The position numbers and the translations under genes are program-made. This document shows positions 47,578 to 60,539 of a DNA stretch of 64,000 nt, piece after piece; within the stretch, counting starts at the first letter, position 1; every line of letters starts with the position of its first letter. The DNA is taken from the NCBI GenBank assembly GCA_920105625.2, contig OV050031.1, positions 50,362,205 through 50,426,204 on the forward strand. The letters run 5' to 3'. This DNA comes from Clusia tigrina. Taxonomy: Eukaryota > Arthropoda > Insecta > Diptera > Clusiidae. A model generated the notes under the pieces. That model was not told the origin of the DNA, made no database searches, and saw only the letters and a program-made list of their open reading frames with translations.

Positions 47578-50184
47578 TCAAATTTCACTAACTTTGATAC
47601 TGTGCGTAACATAACTATCAAAGTTTGCAACATTGAAATGCTGGAACCTTTTTAATGGTGCGTCGTAAAACCTTGAAATTTTATGACAAGAAAGTACTAT
47701 TGTCAATTTGAAATATCGGTATAACAGTGCTACCTTTGAGTAAAAAATTAAACACTGAAGCAATTTAAAAATTCACTAACTTTTATACTGTGCGTAATAT
47801 AACTATCAAAGTTTGCAACATTGAAAAGCTGTAACTTTTTACTGGTGCGTCATAAGAACTTGAAATTTTGTGACAATAAAGTACTCTTGTCAATTTGAAA
47901 TATAGGTATAATAGTGCTACCCTTGAGTAAAGAATGAAACACTGATGCAACTTAAAAATTCACAAACTTTTATACTGTGCGTAATATAACTATCAAAGTT
48001 TGCAACATTGAAATGCTGGAACATTTTTAATGGTGCGTCATGAAACCTTGAAATTTTATGACAATAAAGTACTATTGTCAATTTCAAATATCGGCATAAC
48101 AGTGCTACCCTTGAGTAAAAAATAAAACACTGATGTAACTTCAAAGTTCACTAACTTTTATACTGTGCGTAATATAACAAAAAAAGTTTGCAACATTGAA
48201 ATGCTGTAACTTTTTACTGGTGCTTCATAACAAATTGAAATTCGTGACAATAAAGTACTCTTGTCAATTTGAAATATCGGTATAACAGTGCTACCCTTGA
48301 GTAAAAAATGAAACACTGATGCAACTTCAAAATTCACTAAATTTTATACTGTGCGTAATATAACTATCAAAGTTTGCAATATTGAAATGCTGTAGCTTTT
48401 TACTAGAGCGTCATAATACCTTGAAATTTTGTGACAATAATGTACTATTTTCAATTTAAAATATCGGTTTAACAGTGCTAGCTTTGAGTAAAAAATGAAA
48501 CACTGATGCATCTTCAAAATTCACTAAATTTTATACTGTGCGTAATATAACTATCAAAAATTGAAATATTGAAATGCTGTTACTTTTTACTGGTGCGTCA
48601 TAAGATCTTGAAATTTTGTGACAATAAAGTACTATTATCAATTTGAAATATCGGTATAATAGTGCTAATTTTGAGTAAAAAATGAAACACTGAAGCAACT
48701 TAAAAATTCACTAACTTTTATACTGTGCGTAATATAACTATCAAAGTTTGCAACATTGAAATGCTGTAACTTTTTACTGGTGCTTCATAAAAACTTGAAA
48801 TTTTGTGACAATAAAGTACTCTTGTTAATTTGAAATATCGTTATAACAGTGCTACCCTTGAGTAAAGAATGAAACACTGATGCAACTTAAAAATTCACAA
48901 ACTTTTATATTCTGCGTAATATAACTATCAAAGTTTGCAACATGGAAATGCTGGAACCTTTTTAATGGTGCGTCGTAAAACCTTGAAATTTTATGACAAT
49001 AAAGTACTATTGTCAATTTCAAATATCGGCATAACAGTGCTACCCTTGAGTAAAAAATAAAACACTGATGTAACTTCAAAGTTCACTAACTTTTATACTG
49101 TGCGTAATATAACTAAAAAAGTTTGCAACATTGAAATGCTGTAGCTTTTTACTTGTGCTTCATAACAAATTGAAATTTGTGGCAATAAAGTACTCTTGTC
49201 AATTTGAAATATCGGTATAACAGTGCTACCCTTGAGTAAAAAATGAAACACTGATGTAACTTAAAAATTCACTAACTTTTATACTGTGCGTAATATAACT
49301 ATCAAAGTTTGCAACATTGAAATGCTGTAACTTCTTACTGGTGCGTCCTAAGAACTTGAAATTTTGTGACAATAAAGTTCTCTTGTCAGTTTGAAATATC
49401 GGTATATCAGTGCTACCCTTGAGTAAAAATTAAACACTGATGAAACTTCAAAATTCACTAACTTTTATACTGTGCGTAATATAACTATCAAAGTTTGCAA
49501 CATTGAAATTCTGTAACTTTTTACTTGTGCTTCATAACAAATTGAAATTTGTGGCAATAAAGTACTCTTGTCAATTTGAAATATCGGTATAACAGTGCTA
49601 CCCTGGAGTAAAAAATGAAACACTGATGCAACTTAAAAATTCACTAACTTTTATACTGCGCGTAATATAACTATCAAAGTTTGCAATATTGAAATGCTGT
49701 AGCTTTTTACTGGAGCGTCATAATATCTTGAAATTTTGTGATCATAAAGTACTATTGTCAATTTAAAATATCGGTATACCTTTGAGTAAAAATGAAACAC
49801 TGATACAACTTTAAAATTCACTAAATTTTATACTGTGCGTAATATAACTATCAAAGTTTGGAAGAGTGAATTGCTATAACTTTTTACTGGTGCGTCATAA
49901 GACCTTGAAATTTTATTACAATAAAGTACTATTGTCAATTTCAAATATCGGCATAACAGTGCTACCCTTGAGTAAAAAATAAAACACTTATGTAACTTCA
50001 AAGTTCACTAACTTTTATACTGTGCGTAATATAACTAAAAAAGTTTGCAACATTGAAATGCTGTAACTTTTTAGTGGTGCTTCATAAAAACTTGAGATTT
50101 TGTGACAATAAAGTACTATTGTCAGTTTGAGATATCGGTATAACAGTGCTTCCCTTGAGTAAAAAATGAAACAATGATACAACT
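47578..50184 (+). repeat. Right higher-order unit 2, 2,607 bp (14-mer)
   Basis: Same order of diagnostic monomers as unit 1. The landmark at 46,244 recurs at 48,852 (2,608 bp) and the short joint at 47,171 recurs at 49,778 (2,607 bp). Confidence 0.8.
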
Positions 50185-53100
50185 TCAAATTTTACTAACT
50201 TTTATACTGTGCGTAACATAACTATCAAAGTTTGCAACATTGAAATGCTGGAACCTTTTTAATGGTGCGTCGTAAAACCTTGATATTTTATGACAAGAAA
50301 GTACTATTGTCAATTTGAAATATCGGTATAACAGTGCTACCTTTGAGTAAAAAATTAAACACTGAAGCAACTTAAAAATTCACTAACTTTTATACTGTGC
50401 GTAATATAACTATCAAAGTTTGCAACATTGAAAAGCTGTAACTTTTTACTGGTGCGTCATAAGAACTTGAAATTTTGTGACAATAAAGTACTCTTGTCAG
50501 TTTGAAATATCGGTATTACAGTGCTACCCTTGAGTAAAAATGAAACACTGATGAAACTTCAAAATTCACCAACTTTTATACAATGCGTAATACAACTATC
50601 AAAATTTGCAACATTGAAATGCTGTAAATATTTACTGGTGCGTCATAAAAACTTGAAATTTTGTGACAATAAAGTACTCTTGTCAATTTGAAATATCGGT
50701 ATAATAGTGCTACCCTTGAGTAAAGAACGAAACACTGATGCAACTTAAAAATTCACAAACTTTTATACTGTGCGTAATATAACTATCAAAGTTTGCAACA
50801 TTGAAATGCTGGAACCTTTTTAATGGTGCGTCGTGAAACCTTGAAATTTTATGACAATAAAGTACTATTGTCAATTTCAAATATCGGCATAACAGTGCTA
50901 CCCTTGAGTAAAAAATAAAACACTGATGTAACTTCAAAGTTCCCTAACTTTTATACTGTGCGTAACATAACTATGAAAGTTTGCAATATTGAAAGGCTGT
51001 AACTTTTTATTGGAGCGTCATAATACCTTGAAACTTTGTGACAATAAAGTACTCTTGTCAATTTGAAATATCGGTATAACAGTGCTGACATTGAGTAAAA
51101 ATGAAACACTGATGAAACTTCAAAATTCATTAACTTTTATACTGTGCGTAATATAACTATCAAAGTTTGCAACATAGAAATGCTGTAACTTTTTACTGTT
51201 GCGTCAAAAGAACTTGAAATTTTGTGAAAATAAAGTACTCTTGTCAATTTGAAATATCGGTATAACAGTGCTACCTTTGAGTAAAAGATGAAACACTGAT
51301 GCAACTAAAAAATTCACTAACTTTTATACTGTGCGTAATATAACTATCAAAGTTTGCAACATTGAAATACTGGAACATTTTTAATGGTGCGTCGTGAAAC
51401 CTTGAAATTTTATGACAATAAAGTACTATTGTCAATTTCAAATATCGGCATAACAGTGCTACCCTTGAGTAAAAAATAAAACACTGATGTAACTTCAAAG
51501 TTCACTAACTTTTATACTGTGCGTAATATAACAAAAAAAGTTTGCAACATTGAAATGCTGTAACTTTTTACTGGTGCTTCATAACAAATTGAAATTCGTG
51601 ACAATAAAGTACTCTTGTCAATTTGAAATATCGGTATAACAGTGCTACCCTTGAGTAAAAAATGAAACACTGATGCAACTTCAAAATTCACTAAATTTTA
51701 TACTGTGCGTAATATAACTATCAAAGTTTGCAATATTGAAATGCTGTGGCTTTTTACTAGAGCGTCATAATACCTTGAAATTTTGTGACAATAATGTACT
51801 ATTTTCAATTTAAAATATCGGTTTAACAGTGCTAGCTTTGAGTAAAAAATGAAACACTGATGCAACTTCAAAATTCACTAAATTTTATACTGTGCGTAAT
51901 ATAACTATCAAAAATTGAAATATTGAAATGCTGTTACTTTTTACTGGTGAGTCATAAGATCTTGAAATTTTGTGACAATAAAGTACTATTATCAATTTGA
52001 AATATCGGTATAATAGTGCTAATTTTGAGTAAAAAATGAAACACTGAAGCAACTTAAAAATTCACTAACTTTTATACTGTGCGTAATATAACTATCAAAG
52101 TTTGCAACATTGAAATGCTGTAACTTTTTACTGGCGCTTCATAAAAACTTAAAATTTTGTGACAATAAAGTACTCTTGTCAATTTGAAATATCGTTATAA
52201 CAGTGCTACCCTTGAGTAAAGAATGAAACACTGATGCAACTTAAAAATTCACAAACTTTTATATTCTGCGTAATATAACTATCAAAGTTTGCAACATGGA
52301 AATGCTGGAACCTTTTTAATGGTGCGTCGTAAAACCTTGAAATTTTATGACAATAAAGTACTATTGTCAATTTCAAATATCGGCATAACAGTGCTACCCT
52401 AGAGTAAAAAATAAAACACTGATGTAACTTCAAAGTTCACTAACTTTTATACTGTGCGTAATATAACTAAAAAAGTTTGCAACATTGAAATGCTGTAGCT
52501 TTTTACTTGTGCTTCATAACAAATTGAAATTTGTGGCAATAAAGTACTCTTGTCAATTTGAAATATCGGTATAACAGTGCTACCCTTGAGTAAAAAATGA
52601 AACACTGATGTAACTTAAAAATTCACTAACTTTTATACTGTGCGTAATATAACTATCAAAGTTTGCAACATTGAAATGCTGTAACTTCTTACTGGTGCGT
52701 CCTAAGAACTTGAAATTTTGTGACAATAAAGTACTCTTGTCAGTTTGAAATATCGGTATATCAGTGCTACCCTTGAGTAAAAATTAAACACTGATGAAAC
52801 TTCAAAATTCACTAACTTTTATACTGTGCGTAATATAACTATCAAAGTTTGCAACATTGAAATTCTGTAACTTTTTACTTGTGCTTCATAACAAATTGAA
52901 ATTTGTGGCAATAAAGTACTCTTGTCAATTTGAAATATCGGTATAACAGTGCTACCCTTGAGTAAAAAATGAAACACTGATGCAACTTAAAAATTCACTA
53001 ACTTTTATACTGCGCGTAATATAACTATCAAAGTTTGCAATATTGAAATGCTGTAGCTTTTTACTGGAGCGTCATAATACCTTGAAATTTTGTGATCATA

Positions 53101-53538
53101 AAGTACTATTGTCAATTTAAAATATCGGTATACCTTTGAGTAAAAATGAAACACTGATACAACTTTAAAATTCACTAAATTTTATACTGTGCGTAATATA
53201 ACTATCAAAGTTTGGAACAGTGAATTGCTATAACTTTTTACTGGTGCGTCATAAGACCTTGAAATTTTATTACAATAAAGTACTATTGTCAATTTCAAAT
53301 ATCGGCATAACAGTGCTACCCTTGTGTAAAAAATAAAACACTGATGTAACTTCAAAGTTCACTAACTTTTATACTGTGCGTAATATAACTAAAAAAGTTT
53401 GCAACATTGAAATGCTGTAACTTTTTAGTGGTGCTTCATAAAAACTTGAGATTTTGTGACAATGAAGTACTATTGTCAGTTTGAGATATCGGTATAACAG
53501 TGCTTCCCTTGAGTAAAAAATGAAACAATGATACAACT
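50185..53538 (+). repeat. Right higher-order unit 3, 3,354 bp (18-mer)
   Basis: Landmarks 48,852 to 52,206 and 49,778 to 53,132 are both 3,354 bp apart. It exceeds unit 2 by 747 bp, four monomers. The extra block lies around 50,940-51,680 and includes a second GTCGTGAAACC monomer (50,710 and 51,271, 561 bp apart). Confidence 0.8.
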
Positions 53539-56510
53539 TCAAATTTCACTAACTTTTATATTCTGCGTAATATAACTATCAAAGTTTGCAACATGGAAAT
53601 GCTGGAACCTTTTTAATGGTGCGTCGTAAAACCTTGATATTTTATGACAAGAAAGTACTATTGTCAATTTGAAATATCGGTATAACAGTGCTACCTTTGA
53701 GTAAAAAATTAAACACTGAAGCAACTTAAAAATTCACTAACTTTTATACTGTGCGTAATATAACTATCAAAGTTTGCAACATTGAAAAGCTGTAACTTTT
53801 TACTGGTGCGTCATAAGAACTTGAAATTTTGTGACAATAAAGTACTCTTGTCAGTTTGAAATATCGGTATTACAGTGCTACCCTTGAGTAAAAATGAAAC
53901 ACTGATGAAACTTCAAAATTCACCAACTTTTATACAATGCGTAATACAACTATCAAAATTTGCAACATTGAAATGCTGTAACTATTTACTGGTGCGTCAT
54001 AAAAACTTGAAATTTTGTGACAATAAAGTACTCTTGTCAATTTGAAATATCGGTATAATAGTGCTACCCTTGAGTAAAGAACGAAACACTGATGCAACTT
54101 AAAAATTCACAAACTTTTATACTGTGCGTAATATAACTATCAAAGTTTGCAAAATGAAATGCTGGAACCTTTTTAATGGTGCGTCGTGAAACCTTGAAAT
54201 TTTATGACAATAAAGTACTATTGTCAATTTCAAATATCGGCATAACAGTGCTACCCTTGAGTAAAAAATAAAACACGGATGTAACTTCAAAGTTCCCTAA
54301 CTTTTATACTGTGCGTAACATAACTATGAAAGTTTGCAATATTGAAAGGCTGTAACTTTTTATTGGAGCGTCATAATACCTTGAAACTTTGTGACAATAA
54401 AGTACTCTTGTCAATTTGAAATATCGGTATAACAGTGCTGACATTGAGTAAAAATGAAACACTGATGAAACTTCAAAATTCACTAACTTTTATACTGTGC
54501 GTAATATAACAAAAAAAGTTTGCAACATTGAAATGCTGTAACTTTTTACTGGTGCTTCATAACAAATTGAAATTCGTGACAATAAAGTACTCTTGTCAAT
54601 TTGAAATATCGGTATAACAGTGCTACCCTTGAGTAAAAAATGAAACACTGATGCAACTTCAAAATTCACTAAATTTTATACTGTGCGTAATATAACTATC
54701 AAAGTTTGCAATATTGATATGCTGTAGCTTTTTACTAGAGCGTCATAATACCTTGAAATTTTGTGACAATAATGTACTATTTTCAATTTAAAATATCGGT
54801 TTAACAGTGCTAGCTTTGAGTAAAAAATGAAACACTGATGCAACTTCAAAATTCACTAAATTTTATACTGTGCGTAATATAACTATCAAAAATTGAAATA
54901 TTGAAATGCTGTTACTTTTTACTGGTGAGTCATAAGATCTTGAAATTTTGTGACAATAAAGTACTATTATCAATTTGAAATATCGGTATAATAGTGCTAA
55001 TTTTGAGTAAAAAATGAAACACTGAAGCAACTTAAAAATTCACTAACTTTTATACTGTGCGTAATATAACTATCAAAGTTTGCAACATTGAAATGCTGTA
55101 ACTTTTTACTGGCGCTTCATAAAAACTTAAAATTTTGTGACAATAAAGTACTCTTGTCAATTTGAAATATCGTTATAACAGTGCTACCCTTGAGTAAAGA
55201 ATGAAACACTGATGCAACTTAAAAATTCACAAACTTTTATATTCTGCGTAATATAACTATCAAAGTTTGCAACATGGAAATGCTGGAACCTTTTTAATGG
55301 TGCGTCGTAAAACCTTGAAATTTTATGACAATAAAGTACTATTGTCAATTTCAAATATCGGCATAACAGTGCTACCCTAGAGTAAAAAATAAAACACTGA
55401 TGTAACTTCAAAGTTCACTAACTTTTATACTGTGCGTAATATAACTAAAAAAGTTTGCAACATTGAAATGCTGTAGCTTTTTACTTGTGCTTCATAACAA
55501 ATTGAAATTTGTGGCAATAAAGTACTCTTGTCAATTTGAAATATCGGTATAACAGTGCTACCCTTGAGTAAAAAATGAAACACTGATGTAACTTAAAAAT
55601 TCACTAACTTTTATACTGTGCGTAATATAACTATCAAAGTTTGCAACATTGAAATGCTGTAACTTCTTACGTCCTAAGAACTTGAAATTTTGTGACAATA
55701 AAGTACTCTTGTCAGTTTGAAATATCGGTATATCAGTGCTACCCTTGAGTAAAAATTAAACACTGATGAAACTTCAAAATTCACTAACTTTTATACTGTG
55801 CGTAATATAACTATCAAAGTTTGCAACATTGAAATTCTGTAACTTTTTACTTGTGCTTCATAACAAATTGAAATTTGTGGCAATAAAGTACTCTTGTCAA
55901 TTTGAAATATCGGTATAACAGTGCTACCCTTGAGTAAAAAATGAAACACTGATGCAACTTAAAAATTCACTAACTTTTATACTGCGCGTAATATAACTAT
56001 CAAAGTTTGCAATATTGAAATGCTGTAGCTTTTTACTGGAGCGTCATAATACCTTGAAATTTTGTGATCATAAAGTACTATTGTCAATTTAAAATATCGG
56101 TATACCTTTGAGTAAAAATGAAACACTGATACAACTTTAAAATTCACTAAATTTTATACTGTGCGTAATATAACTATCAAAGTTTGGAACAGTGAATTGC
56201 TATAACTTTTTACTGGTGCGTCATAAGACCTTGAAATTTTATTACAATAAAGTACTATTGTCAATTTCAAATATCGGCATAACAGTGCTACCCTTGAGTA
56301 AAAAATAAAACACTGATGTAACTTCAAAGTTCACTAACTTTTATACTGTGCGTAATATAACTAAAAAAGTTTGCAACATTGAAATGCTGTAACTTTTTAG
56401 TGGTGCTTCATAAAAACTTGAGATTTTGTGACAATAAAGTACTATTGTCAGTTTGAGATATCGGTATAACAGTGCTTCCCTTGAGTAAAAAATGAAACAA
56501 TGATACAACT
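53539..56510 (+). repeat. Right higher-order unit 4, 2,972 bp (16-mer)
   Basis: The short joint at 53,132 recurs at 56,104 (2,972 bp). It has part of the extra block of unit 3 (the TGACATTGAGTAAAAATG monomer near 54,440), then skips two monomers. One monomer near 55,670 has lost about 10 bp (CTTCTTACGTCCTAAG). Confidence 0.8.
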
Positions 56511-58182
56511 TCAAATTTCACTAACTTTTATATTCTGCGTAATATAACTATCAAAGTTTGCAACATGGAAATGCTGTAACTTTTTACTGGTGCGTCATAA
56601 GAACTTGAAATTTTGTGACAATAAAGTACTCTTGTCAGTTTGAAATATCGGTATTACAGTGCTACCCTTGAGTAAAAATGAAACACTGATGAAACTTCAA
56701 AATTCACCAACTTTTATACAATGCGCAATACAACTATCAAAATTTGCAACATTGAAATGCTGTAACTATTTACTGGTGCGTCATAAAAACTTGAAATTTT
56801 GTGACAATAAAGTACTCTTGTCAATTTGAAATATCGGTATAATAGTGCTACCCTTGAGTAAAGAACGAAACACTGATGCAACTTAAAAATTCACAAACTT
56901 TTATACTGTGCGTAATATAACTATCAAAGTTTGCAACATTGAAATGCTGGAACCTTTTTAATGGTGCGTCGTGAAACCTTGAAATTTTATGACAATAAAG
57001 TACTATTGTCAATTTCAAATATCGGCATAACAGTGCTACCCTTGAGTAAAAAATAAAACACTGATGTAACTTCAAAGTTCCCTAACTTTTATACTGTGCG
57101 TAACATAACTATGAAAGTTTGCAATATTGAAAGGCTGTAACTTTTTATTGGAGCGTCATAATACCTTGAAACTTTGTGACAATAAAGTACTCTTGTCAAT
57201 TTGAAATATCGGTATAACAGTGCTAACATTGAGTAAAAATGAAACACTGATGAAACTTCAAAATTCACTAACTTTTATACTGTGCGTAATATAACTATCA
57301 AAGTTTGCAACATAGAAATGCTGTAACTTTTTACTGTTGCGTCAAAAGAACTTGAAATTTTGTGAAAATAAAGTACTCTTGTCAATTTGAAATATCGGTA
57401 TAACAGTGCTACCTTTGAGTAAAAGATGAAACACTGATGCAACTAAAAAATTCACTAACTTTTATACTGTGCGTAATATAACTATCAAAGTTTCCAATAT
57501 TGAAATGCTGTAGCTTTTTACTGGAGCGTCATAATACCTTCAAATTTTGTGACCATAAAGTACTCTTGTCAATTTGAAATATCGGTATAACAGTGCTACC
57601 CTTGGGTAAAAAATGAAACACTGATGCAACTTAAAAATTCACTAACTTTTATACTGCGCGTAATATAACTATCAAAGTTTGCAATATTGAAATGCTGTAG
57701 CTTTTTACTGGAGCGTCATAATACCTTGAAATTTTGTGATCTCAAAGTACTATTGTCAATTTAAAATATCGGTATACCTTTGAGTAAAAATGAAACACTG
57801 ATACAACTTTAAAATTCACTAAATTTTATACTGTGCGTAATATAACTATCAAAGTTTGGAACAGTGAATTGCTATAACTTTTTACTGGTGCGTCATAAGA
57901 CCTTGAAATTTTATTACAATAAAGTACTATTGTCAATTTCAAATATCGGCATAGCAGTGCTACCCTTGAGTAAAAAATAAAACACTGATGTAACTTCAAA
58001 GTTCACTAACTTTTATACTGTGCGTAATATAACTAAAAAAGTTTGCAACATTGAAATGCTGTAACTTTTTAGTGGTGCTTCATAAAAACTTGAGATTTTG
58101 TGACAATAAAGTACTATTGTGAGTTTGAGATATCGGTATAACAGTGCTTCCCTTGAGTAAAAAATGAAACAATGATACAACT
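56511..58182 (+). repeat. Right higher-order unit 5, 1,672 bp (9-mer, shortened)
   Basis: The starting monomer at 56,511 is fused within it to a later one: CAACATGGAAATGCTG is followed by TAACTTTTTACTGG instead of GAACCTTTTTAATGG. The CAACATGG/ATAACAAATT section of the larger units is missing. The short joint is at 57,776. Confidence 0.75.
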
Positions 58183-59420
58183 TCAAATTTCACTAACTTT
58201 TATATTCTGCGTAATATAACTATCAAAGTTTGCAACATGGAAATGCTGGAACCTTTTTCATGGTGCGTCGTAAAACCTTGATATTTTATGACAAGAAAGT
58301 ACTATTGTCAATTTGAAATATCGGTATAACAGTGCTACCTTTGAGTAAAAAATTAAACACTGAAGCAACTTAAAAATTCACTAACTTTTATACTGTGCGT
58401 AATATAACTATCAAAGTTTGCAACATTGAAAAGCTGTAACTTTTTACTGGTGCGTCATAAGAACTTGAATTTTTGTGACAATAAAGTACTCTTGTCAGTT
58501 TGAAATATCGGTATTACAGTGCTACCCTTGAGTAAAAATGAAACACTGATGAAACTTCAAAATTCACCAACTTTTATACAATGCGTAATACAACTATCAA
58601 AATTTGCAACATTGAAATGCTGTAACTATTTACTGGTGCGTCATAAAAACTTGAAATTTTGTGACAATAAAGTACTCTTGTCAATTTGAAATATCGGTAT
58701 AATAGTGCTACCCTTGAGTAAAGAACGAAATACTGATGCAACTTAAAAATTCACAAACTTTTATACTGTGCGTAATATAACTATCAAAGTTTGCAACATT
58801 GAAATGCTGGAACCTTTTTAATGGTGCGTCGTGAAACCTTGAAATTTTATGACAATAAAGTACTATTGTCAATTTCAAATATCGGCATAACAGTGCTACC
58901 CTTGAGTAAAAAATAAAACACTGATGTAACTTCAAAGTTCCCTAACTTTTATACTGTGCGTAACATAACTATGAAAGTTTGCAATATTGAAAGGCTGTAA
59001 CTTTTTATTGGAGCGTCATAATACCTTGAAACTTTGTGACAATAAAGTACTCTTGTCAATTTGAAATATCGGTATAACAGTGCTAACATTGAGTAAAAAT
59101 GAAACACTGATGAAACTTCAAAATTCACTAACTTTTATACTGTGCGTAATATAACTATCAAAGTTTGCAACATAGAAATGCTGTAACTTTTTACTGTTGC
59201 GTCAAAAGAACTTGAAATTTTGTGAAAATAAAGTACTCTTGTCAATTTGAAATATCGGTATAACAGTGCTACCTTTGAGTAAAAGATGAAACACTGATGC
59301 AACTAAAAAATTCACTAACTTTTATACTGTGCGTAATATAACTATCAAAGTTTCCAATATTGAAATGCTGTAGCTTTTTACTGGAGCGTCATAATACCTT
59401 CAAATTTTGTGACCATAAAG
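58183..59420 (+). repeat. Right higher-order unit 6, partial
   Basis: Repeats unit 5 at 1,860 bp (landmark 56,848 to 58,708; TCCAATATTGAAATGCTG near 57,494 and 59,354). The regular order breaks up after about 59,420. Confidence 0.7.
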
Positions 59421-60539
59421 TACTATTGTCAATTTTAAATATCGGTATAACAGTGCTAACTTTGAGTAAAAAATGAAACACTGATGCAACTTCAAAATTC
59501 ACTAAATTTTATACTGTGCGTAATATAACTATCAAAGTTTGCAACATTGAAATGCTGGAACCTTTTTAATGGTGCGTCGTAAAACCTTGAAATTTTATGA
59601 CTATAAAGTACTATTGTCAATTTCAAATTTCGGCATAGCAATGCTACCCTTGAGTAAAAAATAAAACAGTGATGTAACTTCAAAGTTCACTAACTTTTAT
59701 ACTGTGCGTAATATAACTAAAAAAGTTTGCAACATTGAAATGCTGTAACTTTTTACTGTCGCTTCATAACAAATTGAAATTCGTGACAATAAAGTACTCT
59801 TGTCAATTTGAAATATCGGTATAACAGTGCTACCCTTGAGTAAAAAATGAAACACTGATGCAACTTCAAAATTCACTAAATTTTATACTGTGCGTAATAT
59901 AACTATCAAAGTTTGCAATATTGAAATGCTGTAGCTTTTTACTAGAGCGTCATAATACCTTGAAATTTTGTGACAATAATGTACTATTGTCAATTTAAAA
60001 TATCGGTTTAACAGTGCTACCTTTGAGTAAAAAATGAAACACTGATGCAACTTCAAAATTCACTAAATTTTATACTGTGCGTAATATAACTATCAAAGTT
60101 TGCAATATTGAAATGCTGTAGCTTTTTACTAGAGCGTCATAATACCTTGAAATTTTGTGACAATAATGTACTATTATCAATTTGAAATATCGGTATAATA
60201 GTGCTAATTTTGAGTAAAAAATGAAACACTGAAGCAACTTAAAAATTCACTAACTTTTATACTGTGCGTAATATAACTATCAAAGTTTGCAACATTGAAA
60301 TGCTGTAACTTTTTACTGGTGCTTCATAAAAACTTGAAATTTTGTGACAATAAAGTACTATTGTCAATTTGAGATATCGGTATAACAGTGCTTACCTTGA
60401 GTAAAAAATGAAACAATGATACAACTTCAAAGTTCACAAACTTTTATACTGTGTGTAACATAACTATCAAAGTTTGCAATATTGAAATGCTGTAACTTTT
60501 TACTGGAGCGTCATAATACCTTGAAATTTTGTGACAATA

